Positions 1-11,900 of a stretch of 64,000 nucleotides of DNA are shown here, piece by piece. Within the stretch, counting starts at the first letter, position 1; each line of letters opens with the position of its first letter. A program made the translations under genes and the position numbers. Source of the stretch: Bidens hawaiensis (lineage: Eukaryota > Streptophyta > Magnoliopsida > Asterales > Asteraceae); contig JAIQDT010004985.1 in NCBI GenBank assembly GCA_021521415.1, positions 124,001 through 188,000 of the forward strand. Reading direction: 5' to 3'. Under the pieces are notes generated by a model that made no database searches, was not told where the DNA came from, and saw nothing but the letters and a program-made list of their open reading frames with translations.

Positions 1-180
1 GTATGCAATACTACGATGGTGATGAAAAGTATAACTGCATAGAAATGATCACATAAAATACATGAAACGGAAATTGAGATTAATTAATAATATTATAAAA
101 ATATATAAATTTAAATAGAAACAAAACCAAAAATTTAAAACGGTCGGGTTTTCGGTTTTGAAAATTAAAGAATGTTACAG
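1..180. repeat. Dispersed repeat, copy 1 (LTR-end-like)
   Basis: This stretch matches 21739-21920 in the same orientation almost base for base, starting at GTATGCAATACTAC and ending near GAATGTTACAG. After it comes an AAATTTCGTC motif, the same arrangement as at 30118-30165, where an LTR end is followed by AAATTTCGTCCTGAAATT. I therefore read it as the U3 end of a minus-strand gypsy LTR that runs off the left edge of the window. It has no coding content. Confidence 0.6.
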
Positions 181-600
181 GATTCACAACTTTTAGAAAT
201 TTCGTCTCAAAATTAAAAGAAATAAAATTTTAAAAGAAAACAACAAATACATGTCGTTGTTAAAAGTTTAAACATTTTTATCTATAAATATTTAAATAAA
301 AAGAAATAACGCCGATCTTTGAATGAAACGAAAGACACCACAAATGTGAAATACAAAAATTACACTCATATATAGGATGTAACAGCGGTGTATCCACAAT
401 GCCCTTATCATATTGGATTTGTCCCTTTTTTTCCAAATCATTCCAAGTTTCAAGTTATTGCACACAATTTTCCTTACTATGATTTCCATGCTAGGACTTT
501 GATAGTTACGTGTGCACCCGTAATTACTTAGTTCGTCGCATGGTACACATGGTTTGCCATATTGTGTGATTTTGCAAGACATCAATAAAAATGAACTCTT
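181..600 (-). pseudogene. Gypsy internal 3' region with small hypothetical ORF, copy 1
   Basis: The minus-strand frame 585-292 (97 codons) lies next to the LTR-like end at 1-180. Its middle part matches the minus-strand frame at about 30480-30161 at protein level: a Cys-Asp-Glu-Leu-x-Asn-Tyr-Gly-Cys-Thr stretch, an Asn-Tyr-x-x-x-Pro-x-Met-Glu-x-Ile-Val segment and a hydrophobic tail. The two DNA copies differ by many substitutions and indels. The position is sense-strand, between the AAATTTCGTC motif and the interior of the element, just upstream of its 3' LTR. I do not recognise the protein; it may be a decayed extra ORF or simply repeated non-coding DNA. Confidence 0.4.
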
Positions 601-1580
601 TAATGTACCACAACTTTATAATTCAAAATCACAGACTTGATAAATGAGCTATTGGGGTTTGAAATAACAAACATAAGTAAATGAAACTTTCGAAGTCACT
701 AATACCACTATAAATGTAAACATTGAGGTTCAAGAATAATAAAATCGACAAATAAGACTTTTGATTCATGAAATAATACCTTGGAAATCAGGGAAACTTA
801 GATTATCAATAACAACACAGATAAAACATCAAAGTCATGACCATCACAGTAATTAGTTGTAAATAACGGAGTCGAGTATAACATGACAATTAAATGTAGC
901 ATTGAGCTAACAAAATATCAACACGTCAAAATTGAAAAAGCATTGGCATAAAACAGATAAATGAAACTTTAATATCAAAATATCAAAATAGTTTGAGTTT
1001 TTGGAGTTAAACAACGTAAAACATCAATTTGGAACTTCGTTTAACGAATGAAAATTCCCCATAAACATTAATATTGAGTAACAGCAAGATTAACCAATTA
1101 TATACTTGAAACTTCGAAATCAAAGTAAAACATTGGTCTCAGATTGATGAGACATCAAGAAAATAATTCGGTGAAATGTTGGACGAAAAGAGAACTAAAC
1201 AAATAATTAAAACAATTTGTGTAAAAGTAATATAAATTCAACATGTACCTAAACATGTTTGAAATCCCAACTTTCACTAAACATTTACGTTTATGGGAAA
1301 TCGGTCATAAAATGCAAGATTTAGATAATAGTAAAAAAATTTAGCAATGCAACCATGAATGACAATGAAAATGGCTCGGCAATCACAAATAGCCAAACTC
1401 GGTTATAATCTTCGTAAATAATCCTCGAAAGGATTTGATACATAAACTTGCTTTCGTTATATTCAAATAGAATAATATATATATGTTGGGTAAAAGATTT
1501 AACATGTAAAGACAAAATGAATATTGGAATCTTCTCAACCTCTCTGAAATTGGCTAAATATGGATACCGAGCACACATAG
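601..1580. other. AT-rich DNA without recognisable genes
   Basis: About 1 kb of AT-rich sequence broken by stops in all frames. I see no domain, terminal repeat or splice pattern. It probably continues the decayed interior of the gypsy element whose 3' end lies at 1-600, but I cannot show that. Confidence 0.4.
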
Positions 1581-2086
1581 GCCTCCTAGCAAGCTTTCAC
1601 TTGTTCTAGCAAGGTATTTTGCTTTTCGTGCAAGGTTATCTTCTTGAAGTTCTAAGTGTCAATCCGAGCAAGGTTCACTTTGTCTAGCAAGGTTGTTCTT
1701 CAAGTCAAGCATGGTTTGTTTTCGAGCAAACACTTGGCTAAACCAAGCTAAGGAAACCAAGTATTTTGGGAGATCTTGCAAGGTTTAATATTAATAAACA
1801 GTGGTCCCAGCAAGCTTGAAGTAAGTTGATAAAGATATATTCTAAGGACTTATTCTAGCGAGGTTCAACTCCGAGCAAGCTACAGTGCTACCAGCATAGC
1901 TACATGTAACATCCTACTTTTGGTTATAATAATAAAATAAACTTCGTCTATTTTATAGTGGGTCGTTATCAGTTTAGATAAATAGAATATGAGTTGGGCT
2001 AGTGTTGGGTTAAATGGATATTGGTTATGGACTTGGGTTATAAAGAAAGAAGGAAAGACCATGGGCTTAAGCCCATGATCCCTAAA

Positions 2087-2094
2087 TATATAAA
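2087..2094 (+). promoter_or_regulatory. TATA box of solo LTR copy 1
   Basis: TATATAAA followed by a CT-rich leader (TTCTCTCTAGTTCTCTCC from about 2160), preceded by a 16-base perfect palindrome. Position inside the LTR fits the U3/R promoter of a retrotransposon. Confidence 0.5.
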
Positions 2095-3045
2095 CCAATT
2101 CTCTCCATTTAATCCTCATTCACACATATTCCATACACCACCCAAAACACACACTTAAGCTTTCTCTCTAGTTCTCTCCTTCTCTAGCCGAAACCAAGAA
2201 AGAATCCGAGCACCGACCCGAGGTAATGATAGTTTAATATTGTATGAGCTTAACCGTTAGATATAGTCACAAAACGACGAGCCGACACCATTAAACCGTT
2301 TAAGTCACGAGATTCGGGTGGAATCAGGTATAAACCGAACCTATGATGAGCTTAGGGGTCACCCTAGCTCAGATCTGGATCAAACGGAACGAAAAACGGT
2401 GAAAAACGAGTTAAAACTCGTTTTTCCGACGTGTTCGCGGTTTTCCGGCGGCTTTCCGGCGGCGGCGCAGGAAAAGTTAATACGAGGTAGAGAATGTCAG
2501 GGAATGTTCTGACATTCCCTGACCTAACCCTAGTTCGTTATTGGAACTTAACGAATTGAAAGGTGATTCGTTAGTTAATTCGCATAAGGGAGCACGACGA
2601 ACTAGCTCTAGTTCGTCTCTGATTCGTTAGGGGAAAGGGGTAACGAATTACCTTTGATTCATTATGAGCAGTTCGTGTAAGGATCAGTTTGTTAAGGTTC
2701 AATTGAACCAGTTCGTGAAAGGGTCCAATTCGTCATCAGGACCAGTTCGTTATAATGCTTGATTCGTTACAAAGCCAGATTCGTTATAATAGTTAACTCG
2801 CTATGAACTCCTATTCTTTAAGGACTGAATAACGAATTAGAAGTTTAATAAATGACAGAACAGTCCCTGGACTTAGAAAAGAATGATTTAATTACAAAGA
2901 AGCCCTTGAACTTTTTAAGTTAGCAAATTTAATAATTATACGAACTTTAATTACAAAGAAGCCCTTGAACTTTTTAAGTTAGCAAATTTAATAATGATAC
3001 GAACTCTAAGTTAGCAAATTTAATAATGATACGAACTCAAAGAAG

Positions 3046-3126
3046 CCCTCAACCCCAGCCAGGGACCCTGCTAGGGGCTGCCGCCCCTAGACCCCTTTGC
3101 CAGGGGAGCTGCCCCGGACCCCCGTT
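3046..3126. repeat. GC-rich imperfect hairpin block in solo LTR
   Basis: An abrupt GC-rich block in AT-rich DNA with self-complementary words AGGGGCTGCCGCCCCTAG and CCAGGGGAGCTGCCCC. The same block, inverted, occurs at 34064-34160 in the second copy of this LTR, so it is a conserved part of the family. Confidence 0.6.
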
Positions 3127-3547
3127 CGTTGAGGGTAATAATTAAGACTAGAAAGACGATATAAGTAGTGATAGTTAATTGATACGTGTAATTGTTATAC
3201 AGTTAGTCGTGCACAGCTCAAGAAAGGAATAACTATAAACGGTGAACGTAACCGCATTCAGGTGAGTTTCTAGCCCCATTCCTTGTTATGTTTTCGGGGC
3301 TGTGTGCATACCCGATGTGATTAGTTAATATACTCATCCTAAGTGATAAGTGTATGCCATATATGTATTATGTGAAATGTATGAATGCTTTCTTGCCAGT
3401 ACGTGAACGATCTTCGGAATTGCATGTACTTACAGGAACTGGTTGATGTTATATGTTTGTTGTAAGATGAAGAATGAATGATGTACGTATGTGCGAAAAT
3501 TACGATTATGTATATAGAAAGTATGTTAAGGAGGTATGGAAGAAAGG

Positions 3548-3706
3548 GTACCTGACCCTAATAATATCCGAGGATGGAGGATACCGGACCCTAGTAATAT
3601 CCGAGGATGGAGGGTACCGGACCCTAATAATATCCGAGGATGAAGGGTGACCGGATCCTAATAATATCCGAGGATGGAGGGTACCGGACCCTAATAATAT
3701 CCGAGG
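3548..3706. repeat. 33-bp minisatellite in solo LTR (about 5 units)
   Basis: About five tandem units with core AATAATATCCGAGG and GGTACCGGACCCT, differing by few bases. The inverted copy of the LTR carries a homologous array at 33462-33655, so the array predates the dispersal of the family. Confidence 0.85.
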
Positions 3707-4831
3707 TATGTAGGGCGAATGCTCTTTATAACGTAAGGCTAGTTGTGAATGTATATGAAAGAACGATAGACAGGTTAAGTATGTAATGCGTACCTACGGG
3801 CACGTATATGTGTATGTAAAGTAAGTTATGTGATTAACTAGAACTCACTCAGCGTAGCTGAGTTTTAGTATGCACGCAGGCAAATAGGTTGAGGCAGCTC
3901 ACGTGATTGAAGACACATGGCATGGAATCGAAGATACTGGCATCTCGAAGGAATGTTGTGATGTTTTAAAGACTATGTTTTATTTTAAATGACTATGAAT
4001 GTTTTATAAGACAAGATTTGGGGGTTGTGTAAGATAATATGGTTGAATTTTTATATTTCGCGTAAAGTTTTAATTAACTCTGATTTGTAGAACTATGTTT
4101 ATGAGTAATTCCAACACCAAAGTAGGGCTACCGGTAACGGGGCCTTACACTACAGTGTTACCAGCACACTTGAGTTTGTTCAATAAGTTTTTTATTAACA
4201 AAGAGTTGAACGGATTTCTAAAGAACAAGTTTGATTGTAGGATCATATCGAGCAAAGTTTGCTATGGTCAAGAGGATTAAAGTCTGCTAGGAGTCTACCC
4301 GGAGAACTGTTCCCGAGCACACTTTGGTCACCATGTCTGCTCGAAGAAGACAAAAGCTGCAAAGCTTACCCGAAGATCTGTTTTACACTCAGAATCTCTT
4401 TTTAATTTGTTTCTATGAATATGTATCAATTATTAAGGTTTCTAGAAGGCCTATAAAAGGAATAACCTAGGGCATGCCTTGAGAGAGGACAATACATCTT
4501 TTCAGACAACTTTAAGGATAACCTAATTTATTCCTGAAAACGATTGTGACGGCTGTCCTTATAAACATACGGATAAAACATTCCTTACTGAAACCCTGAT
4601 TGATTATCGTTTGTATTACTATTATATGAATGGAAATCTTATGAGTTATAGTCTATGTTTGCTACATATATTGTCTGTTTTGCAACATTTAATGTGTTAA
4701 TGATTCCGCCATTAATACATTATTGTTCTTTCTCTAAATAGCAAGTCGTTAACCTTCTTGTCAACACTTAATCGTGTGGGTTGCGACATTGAGTGTGTGA
4801 GTGATTGAGCGATTTAAACAGGACCGAAAAG

Positions 4832-4843
4832 TGGTATCAGAGC
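4832..4843 (+). other. Primer-binding site of plus-strand copia element
   Basis: TGGTATCAGAGC is the standard match to the 3' end of plant initiator tRNA-Met used by many plant LTR retrotransposons. It lies about 11 bases after the putative LTR end and upstream of gag. Confidence 0.8.
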
Positions 4844-5173
4844 TTGTTATTGCTGTTTGGGTGAAGAACTGTTGCAGATATGAAGAAGAAGAAGAAGAAT
4901 GACGTCAGCAGAACACTGTTTCATTGAAATATGACATCAGCTATCTTGTTCCTCATTTCTTTCCAGATTTACTATATTTCGGTGTTTTCTTTCTCTTATT
5001 TCCATTAAAGTTTCAATATTTACTCTAGATCTTGCTCTAATCTGACCAGATACATCAGATCTAAAGATTTCAACTACAGATCTGATTGATTTTCAAATTA
5101 GTGTTTTAAATTTGTTTAAGTTTTGCAAAATTTCTCTTTGTTTTTAAAAGTTATCTTACAAAATACCAAAAAG

Positions 5174-6780
5174 ATGTCTGGTTATGAGGAGCAAGAAGTC
5201 TCAACTAACAAAATTCCTAGATTGTATGGACAGGAGAACTATATAAAATATTAAGTTTTATTTGAAATAGCTGTTTGTTACAATGATGTGGAAATGTGAA
5301 ACTCTATTAAAAAATGGACCTTATGTGCCTGATGGAACAAACAACAACCAAGTTGTTGAAGTAAGAATGAGAAAGGTTGATGATAGAGCTCTTTCCATGT
5401 TGAAGTTAGGGTTATCTTAGGAGATCCTGACAAAGGTTTCTCATCATACCACTGCTAAAGCCATGCATGATGCCATACTGGAAATGTTTGAAGGCAACTC
5501 AGAATTGAAGAAAATCAAGAAGGAGAGGCTTAAGCAGCATCTTGATAGATTCAAATACAAAGATGGTGAGAGGTTGAAGTCAGTAGTGGAGAGATTCCTA
5601 GCAATAGTCAATGATATCAGGACAACTGATTATGTGGTCACTGATTCTGACTTGAATACAAAGCTATTGTCATCTCTGATAAAAGAATGGTACACTGCAA
5701 GCAAGTTTATCAGGCAAAAATCAAACTATGATGCTCTTAAGCTTGATGATGTGATCTGCTTCTTGCAAGCAGCAGAAATTGAAATGATAGAGAATGAGAT
5801 GATAAAAGAACACATACCTTGTTTTCAAGTGACTAAGGCACTCATTGCCCTAATGGGAAACTTGTCTGTGAAGAACCAACAACAAATTCCAATTATTGAA
5901 GAACCAAGTGAAAATGGTGGTGACACTCCAAGAGGCTTTGTTGCTTGAAGTTCAAGTAATCAGAGTGGACAGTCAAGATTCAATTTTCAGCTGATTGATG
6001 ATAATGACACAGCCTCAGTGGCCAGTGGGCACACACCTTATGTTGGTGGCAATATTGGGCAAGGAAATGAATACCAAGCCCTGTTTTCTCTATTCACATA
6101 CTCATATAATGCTTTTGTTTTCAGAAACATGATCCATACCAGTGTTGTTCAAGATGATATTGAGCAAATTGATGCTGATGATTTGGAGGACATTGATCTT
6201 AAGTGGCAAGCTGCTATGATAGTACTTAAAAGCAAAAGGCTGTTCAACAGGGTTGGAATGTCTCTTGTGTCAGGTCCAAATGAAAGAATAGGTTTTGAAA
6301 AGTCTAAAGCAATATGCTATAACTGTCAACAACCTGGAAACTTTGCAAGAGAATGTAAACAACCAAGAAACTTCCAAAACAATCAATATCAGAACCAACA
6401 ACCAAGAAACCAATATCAATTTCAGCAAGGGCAGCAAAGAAACTACAACAATAGCTTTAACAATAACCACAACCAAAAACCATATCACAACTAGCAAGTT
6501 GTTTCTCAAAACAAGAATTATCAAAGAAACAACAATCAAAACCCTCCAAATGCTCCCAATACCAACAGAAACAACAACAACCAACCCAGAAATCAAGCCA
6601 ATGTGGCATTGGCTGCTCATCAACAAGATGGAGAATTTGATTGGAGCAATCATGATGAAAAATTAAGCAAAGCCAATGTGGCACTGATGCTCAAGTTGAG
6701 AGTGAAGCTGGATCTTCTTCAACTCAAGTACATTCAAACTCCACACTTGAATTACTTGAAAAAAATCAATAACTGAATTT
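5174..6780 (+). pseudogene. Copia gag pseudogene (UBN2-type with zinc knuckle)
   Basis: An ATG at 5174 opens a gag-like N-terminus that is broken by stops within about 70 codons. 5463-5948 encodes a UBN2-type gag core (161 codons). After a nonsense codon at 5946-5948 the same frame continues through 6018-6494, with a CCHC zinc knuckle near 6316 (Cys-x2-Cys-x4-Asn-x4-Cys spacing, the His replaced by Asn) followed by an Asn/Gln-rich tail. The knuckle's His to Asn change and the stops show that it is dead. Gag would form the virus-like particle of the element. It lies 330 bases after the primer-binding site. Confidence 0.8.
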
Positions 6781-8640
6781 GAAGATAGGAAAGCTTGAAA
6801 GTGAATGCTTCAAAAAGAAAAGCATGTTAAATGTTTATGAAGCAAGTTATGTTACTTATGAAGAGACAATTAAAAGCCTTGAACAAGACTGCATGGACAG
6901 TTACAGAATACAGTCAAGGTATGTGACTGAAATTGAAGGTTTGAAGAAAATAGTGATAGATGAAAAGGTGAAGTATACCAACTCCCAGTTGAGAATGAAT
7001 TTTTGAAGAATCTTGTATCAACTGAAAATATTTGTGGTATTCTGAACAATGTCAAAGAAGAAGACAAGTATATGGTTGTTCCTCCACCTTTCAACAACAA
7101 CTACTCATTAAAGGTTGACAAGGAGAAAAGAGAAGCATACCTTAATCAATTCAGAGATGTTTTTAAAGACAAAGAAGAATTTCTTGAAAATTATGATTTG
7201 ATTAAAGTGGATGAAAATGGAGAGTTTGTTGTGAAAGAAGAGTTGAAAGATGAAAAGTCAATAGGGATTCAAGTCTCAGAAGATGACTTTGATGAAGAAT
7301 GTTTAAATGTTGATGATTTGATTGATTCAAGTGAACAATACTCAAGTGATGGTGATCTCAGGAACAAAAGATAAGGAAAACCAAGCTCAATTGACAAACT
7401 TCCATTGTTACCACCTCTCACACCAAAGATAAAGAAACATAATGAATAAATGAGAAGGGAACATGTGTCATTTGACATATATGAAAAATCTAAGGTGACT
7501 TATAATGCTGTAAAGCCACCAAGCAAAGGGGTTTTGAAGAAGATAAAGAGCAACAACAAGAAAAAGACCAATGAAATTGTTGTTAATGAGCAATTCATTC
7601 CAGTGTACCCTGTTTTCTCAAGTTAAGAACTATTTGACATTGGAGAAATTGAAACTTTGGAAGAATATGAGAGAAGACAGTCAAGGTACAAAGGAAATTT
7701 GGATGATGAGCCAATAAGAGTGGAAAGAATAAAATTTGTGAAAGGCAAAGTTGAATGGAAGGACATCAAGATTGAATAATTTGTGCCATTCTCCATTGAT
7801 TTTGATGGTCTCAAAACTCAGAAAACAATTGGCATTGAACCACCTGAACCAAGTGAAAGATTTAAGAAAGGAAATTAACATAAAATCTTCAAGGAAAAGT
7901 ATGGTGTAAGAAGTGTGATGAGTATGTTCACCACACTGATTCTTGCCATGAAAGGTTTACCTTCAAACCAATTCATGTTCCTAATGAAACCAAGTTTGGA
8001 CAATATTTTAGTCTGTATAAGAAGAAGTATGATGAATACTTGGGAAAAGGAAAGAAGTGTGAAGATGTGGTGAATAAAGGTGATAACTCAAAAGTTTAAG
8101 AGAGAAAAGAAGGAACTGTGAAGAGTGAGAAAGTGACTATGGCAGTTGAAGAGAAGGCAAAGAGGAATGTAGTTCACCAAGAGAGAAGGAACAACATCAA
8201 ACCTGAACTTGTCATGAGAAAGAATACCCAACCTTTAAGAATTATTCCTAACAAAGACACCAAGTCAGTTAAGTCTGATGATTCTGAAAGGTCATCAAAA
8301 GAAGATAAGAAAAGTAAGAAGGTTGTGTTCTTAAGGAAGAAACCAAGAGAACTTAATGGTGATGAAAAATTCTTGTTTAAATATGGATATGAACCCCATG
8401 GATTCCTTTGGAAACCAAGGAATGAATCTGTTGCACCAAGTGTAAAGACAAATTATGTGATAGAAGAATGTAAAAGTATCATTCCCTATGTGGGAAGTAC
8501 AAGTGACACAGGATATGAATAAGATGATTTTGATACTTGTGAAATAGTTTATGAGGATCCTAAACCTATTCCCAACTCCATTGCAACAATTGTCCATGTC
8601 AATGATGATTTGCAAGTTGATTCAGCTTGCATTTCATTAC
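6781..8640 (+). pseudogene. Lys/Glu-rich spacer between copia gag and protease
   Basis: A run of open fragments in shifting frames (6779-7006, 7003-7374, 7500-7880, 8118-8522) rich in Lys, Glu and Asp with coiled-coil-like spacing. A long charged region between the zinc knuckle and the protease is typical of SIRE/Maximus-like copia elements as I remember them. Frame changes and stops mark it as decayed. It has no enzymatic motif. Confidence 0.6.
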
Positions 8641-8664
8641 CCAACTGATCAATTTCTTTGATTT

Positions 8665-9076
8665 GTGCAGGAACAGTCCACACCAGTCAATGAAGTATGG
8701 TATGTGGACAGTGGATGTTCCAAGCACATGACATGTGATAAGAGGTCACTGGTGATTTATGAAGAGAAGTTTGAAGGCCCATTTGCATTTGGGAGTGATG
8801 AGAATGGAGCAAAGATTGCGGGAAAAGGGATTCTTACTAATTTAAAAGTTACTTTTGATAATGTATTTTATGTGGAAGGATTACAATATAACCTTTTGAG
8901 CATCTCACAAATGTGTGATAAAGGTTATAAGGTTGGGTTTGATGACTCTCATTGCTTTATTCTCAAACCCTACTTTGTGATTCCTCCAGATATGATTATG
9001 ATGATGGCTCCAAGAAATGGGAACTTGTATGAATTGAATATGAAAGATGTCATTTCAAGGGGGTGGTACTTGTTTT
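8665..9076 (+). pseudogene. Copia aspartic protease fragment
   Basis: The frame encodes Val-Trp-Tyr-Val-Asp-Ser-Gly-Cys-Ser-Lys-His-Met-Thr, the classic copia protease active site (Asp-Ser-Gly), followed by the Leu-Leu-Ser-Ile-Ser-Gln segment before the integrase. It would process the polyprotein. It is cut at 9077-9081 by the insertion of a Ty3/gypsy element; the integrase part resumes at 20205. The frame after the insertion site is not the protease frame, so there was also a frameshift before or near the insertion. Confidence 0.85.
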
Positions 9077-9081
9077 GTATC

Positions 9082-11723
9082 TGTGACAATCGTCAATTTC
9101 AGATTAACTCCGTTAACTCAACTCCGTCAATTCAAACTTAAGATCACTGAATCTATAACGCACACTTCATTACATTTAAACTAGGGTTTAAATGACGCTT
9201 AACACTTACTACATGTGTAGTCTTTCGGGAATTGCACCGAAACGCAAACGAGTTGACGCAAACGATTGGTGAATAAACGAAAAACGTCAAAACATTAATT
9301 ATGTGATAATTATGTGTTAGACTTATGTGTTGTGTGATAACATGGTTATAAACGTTAACTCAAGATGTAGACTAGTTATTTAAGTTAGAAAAACAACAAT
9401 TGATAGTGGAGGGACTTGAGTGTAACTTATTATTATTATAAATATATCATTAACAACTAAACCCTAACTTATTTTCTTTTCTCCCAACCCCGATCGGAAC
9501 CCAAGCCCCCTCCCCTTGGCTGTCGTCGACTATACACACACATACAACCATCAAATCAAGCCCTTGATTGAAGAATTAGGTGCTAGGAAGGTATAATCGA
9601 TTATCCTATACATCCTTATTACTTGATTTTGATGTTTAATGGGTTAATTGAAAACCCTAATGAGCCGATTTTGTGTGTGTGTATAGTTAATATGATTGTT
9701 GTTGATTGGATAATGATTTGATAACTAGATTGGATATTGTTACATGTAAATTGTGGTGTCTTTGATTTGAGTTCAAACAAAAACCCTAATCATGTATGTA
9801 ATGTGTAATTGATGTGCATGGATGGTGTTTATGGAGTCTAGAGTGTTATATGAATGCATGATAGTTCATAGATTGTTAATATGTTGAGTTTGGATGCAAA
9901 CAGTTTGTGGACAGAATGTGTTATTGATGTTTAAGTGACTGTAACGAAGTGTAAATGTGAAAATTGGTTGAGATTATTGATACTACAGTAAACTAGGTTG
10001 AGTCTAGTTTCTAAAGAATATAAACTTGTAATTTTTGGACAAGTAGAAGTTAACTTTTATGATTTTACAAAAACGTTGTGCAAAGCTGAGCTGTTAGACC
10101 TGCTGTTAGGTTGTTTTGTAAATGTTATATCTCATGAACTACGAGACCAATTGGGTTGGTTCCACTTCTGGAAGTTGACTTATTGAGTTAGGAACCTAAC
10201 CCAAGTGGTCTTGCATTTATTGGATTTTTTGTTTAACGGGAATTTCAAATAACATTCTGTTGCGCATGAACTTGACTGTTATGAGTTTGCTGTAATGATT
10301 TGATGATTGTGAGAAAACTATGTGGAGTAAAAATATAATAAAATATGTTCTGGAAACCTAAGACATATATTCTTCTGTGATGATTTTTGGTAAATTTATT
10401 GAGATGCTATGATCGGTGGAATAGTACAATCTTTCAAGTAGAATTTCTGTCTCGGTGAAACTAGCTGCTGAGTTTTGTGAAAATGCATGAAACATGATAC
10501 TTGCTATATAATTGTTATGTTTTGACCAAATTGCCCTTGCGGGGAATAATTGCTAATTGATTGTCATGATTTGACCAAATTGCCCTCCTGGGGAATAATG
10601 GCTAGTTAATTGTCATGTGTTGACCAAAATGCCCTTACGGGGAGTAATTGCTAGTGATGTACTTTATGAATACATGACACGTATATAATTACTTACACAT
10701 GTAACGTGTCACAAATACATTTGTTAAAGTCACACACGATTCACAAACGAAACACGAAACATGTTATGTGCATAGGTATTATGTGCCGGGTCTAGAGACT
10801 CGATAATATTCCGACACTTAGAAAAATCTCTTTGTTGTTTTAGAACGCTAGAGAGAGTTTTTCTGTGACGCGCATCTTGGTGATTTAATTTGGGAATTTC
10901 TTCGCAAACAGTGAGTTTCACTTTCCCCTTTTAAACTGTTTTCAAACGCTTTTCACTTGGGGGAGATAACATACTCCGAAACGCATTTGAGATTTTGTTA
11001 ATATAGATTATATATCACTTGTAAAGACTAAGTGGCAAACGCGTAAACTAAAGTCCTTCATAACATCGAACCGGTTAATATTTGGATAATAGCGAGTCAC
11101 TGTTGAGTAGTACTACTGGGTTTGACAAACCCCACCCAACGCTAAACTCGACTGGAGGTCGAGCGGGTGTAATCTTGGCTAAACACATACCGTGGTCTGG
11201 ATGACCTGGTGGCAAGGCAATTGATAAACAGTCAGCTTCGGTGTCGAACACTTAGTGATACTTGTTTTATAGGCTAGCTACCTATAGATATATAATTGAC
11301 ATAACACTATCTGGTAACGCTTAACGCAAAACGCTGTAACGCAAAACGCTTAACGCAACACGCTGAACGCAAACGCTAATCGCTTTATTTTTATTTAAAC
11401 TTGTGAACTCACCAACCTTGTGTTGACACTTTTAGTATGTTATTCTCAGCTAGCCGAGGCGGGCGCGCGGTTTAGGAACATGCATTGCTTGAAAACGCTT
11501 TTGTTATGCAAACTTATTTTTAACGGTTATCATTGGTTTTAAGTCGTCCTGCGTGACTCAACTTTTGATTAAAGGTTTTTACGCTTCCGCATTTATTTAC
11601 TCGTAAACGTTTTCATGGTTTTGAAACCTTGTTTTATGGTTTGATTATAACTGATGATTCCGATCCTGTTAGTTCACACCCTCTGACGGTAAAACTCCGT
11701 TAGTGGATTTTGAGGGTGTGACA
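9082..11723 (+). repeat. 5' LTR of the chromovirus
   Basis: Starts TGTGACAATCGTC and ends TTTTGAGGGTGTGACA. TATAAATATA lies at 9437-9446, followed by an AACCCTAAC motif and the leader. The internal block from about 10519 has three near copies of a TTGACCAAATTGCCCT-type word about 55 bases apart, and near 11320-11390 a run of AACGC words. It is the same length as the 3' LTR. Confidence 0.95.
9437..9446 (+). promoter_or_regulatory. TATA box in chromovirus 5' LTR
   Basis: TATAAATATA at about 355 bases from the LTR start, followed by a C/T-rich stretch and ACACACACATACAACC. Both LTRs keep it. It probably sets the start of the genomic transcript. Confidence 0.55.
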
Positions 11724-11726
11724 GAT

Positions 11727-11738
11727 TGGTATCAGATC
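11727..11738 (+). other. Primer-binding site of the chromovirus
   Basis: TGGTATCAGATC starts three bases after the LTR end. The first ten bases match the usual tRNA-Met site TGGTATCAGAGC; the last two match it poorly. Confidence 0.75.
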
Positions 11739-11900
11739 CATTGGTTATAGCGAACTAGAAGCTGCATGCATACTAGACTATAACCGCGACGACCCATTAG
11801 TTATAATGATACGCACTGCATAGATTTGTGTAGTCTTTGTTATCTTATCTCTTTACCTCTTTCACTCATACGCGCGCGCATACACGGCTTACCTGTAGGA

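Larger units (their letters stand above)
1905..4149 (+). mobile_element. Solo LTR, family S1, copy 1
   Basis: Begins TGTAACATCCTACTTTT and ends ACGGGGCCTTACA. The 5 bases CTACA occur immediately before (1900-1904) and after (4150-4154), a perfect target-site duplication, and there is no internal region. This is the product of LTR-LTR recombination. The inverted copy at 33032-35010 has the same ends, the same internal 33-bp minisatellite and the same GC-rich hairpin block. A TATA-like TATATAAA lies at 2087-2094, about 25 bases after the perfect palindrome ATGGGCTTAAGCCCAT (2061-2076); a CT-rich leader follows. Short open frames inside, such as 2318-2512, are not convincing genes. Confidence 0.9.
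1581..4820 (+). repeat. Copia 5' LTR remnant, split by a solo LTR
   Basis: The two flanks 1581-1904 and 4155-4820 are rich in the short motif (CT)AGCAAGG/GAGCAAGC and lie directly before a tRNA-Met type primer-binding site at 4832. They belong together as the 5' LTR of the plus-strand copia element; the solo LTR at 1905-4149 is inserted in it. The right end is probably the CA at 4819-4820. The left end is not defined, since no matching 3' LTR survives to compare. The segment CTACAGTG(C/T)TACCAGCA occurs on both sides of the insertion, showing short tandem duplication inside this LTR. Confidence 0.5.

Noticed and set aside
2318..2512. Small gene in solo LTR 1
   Set aside because: Frame is inside the LTR and is not kept in copy 2 at 33032-35010.
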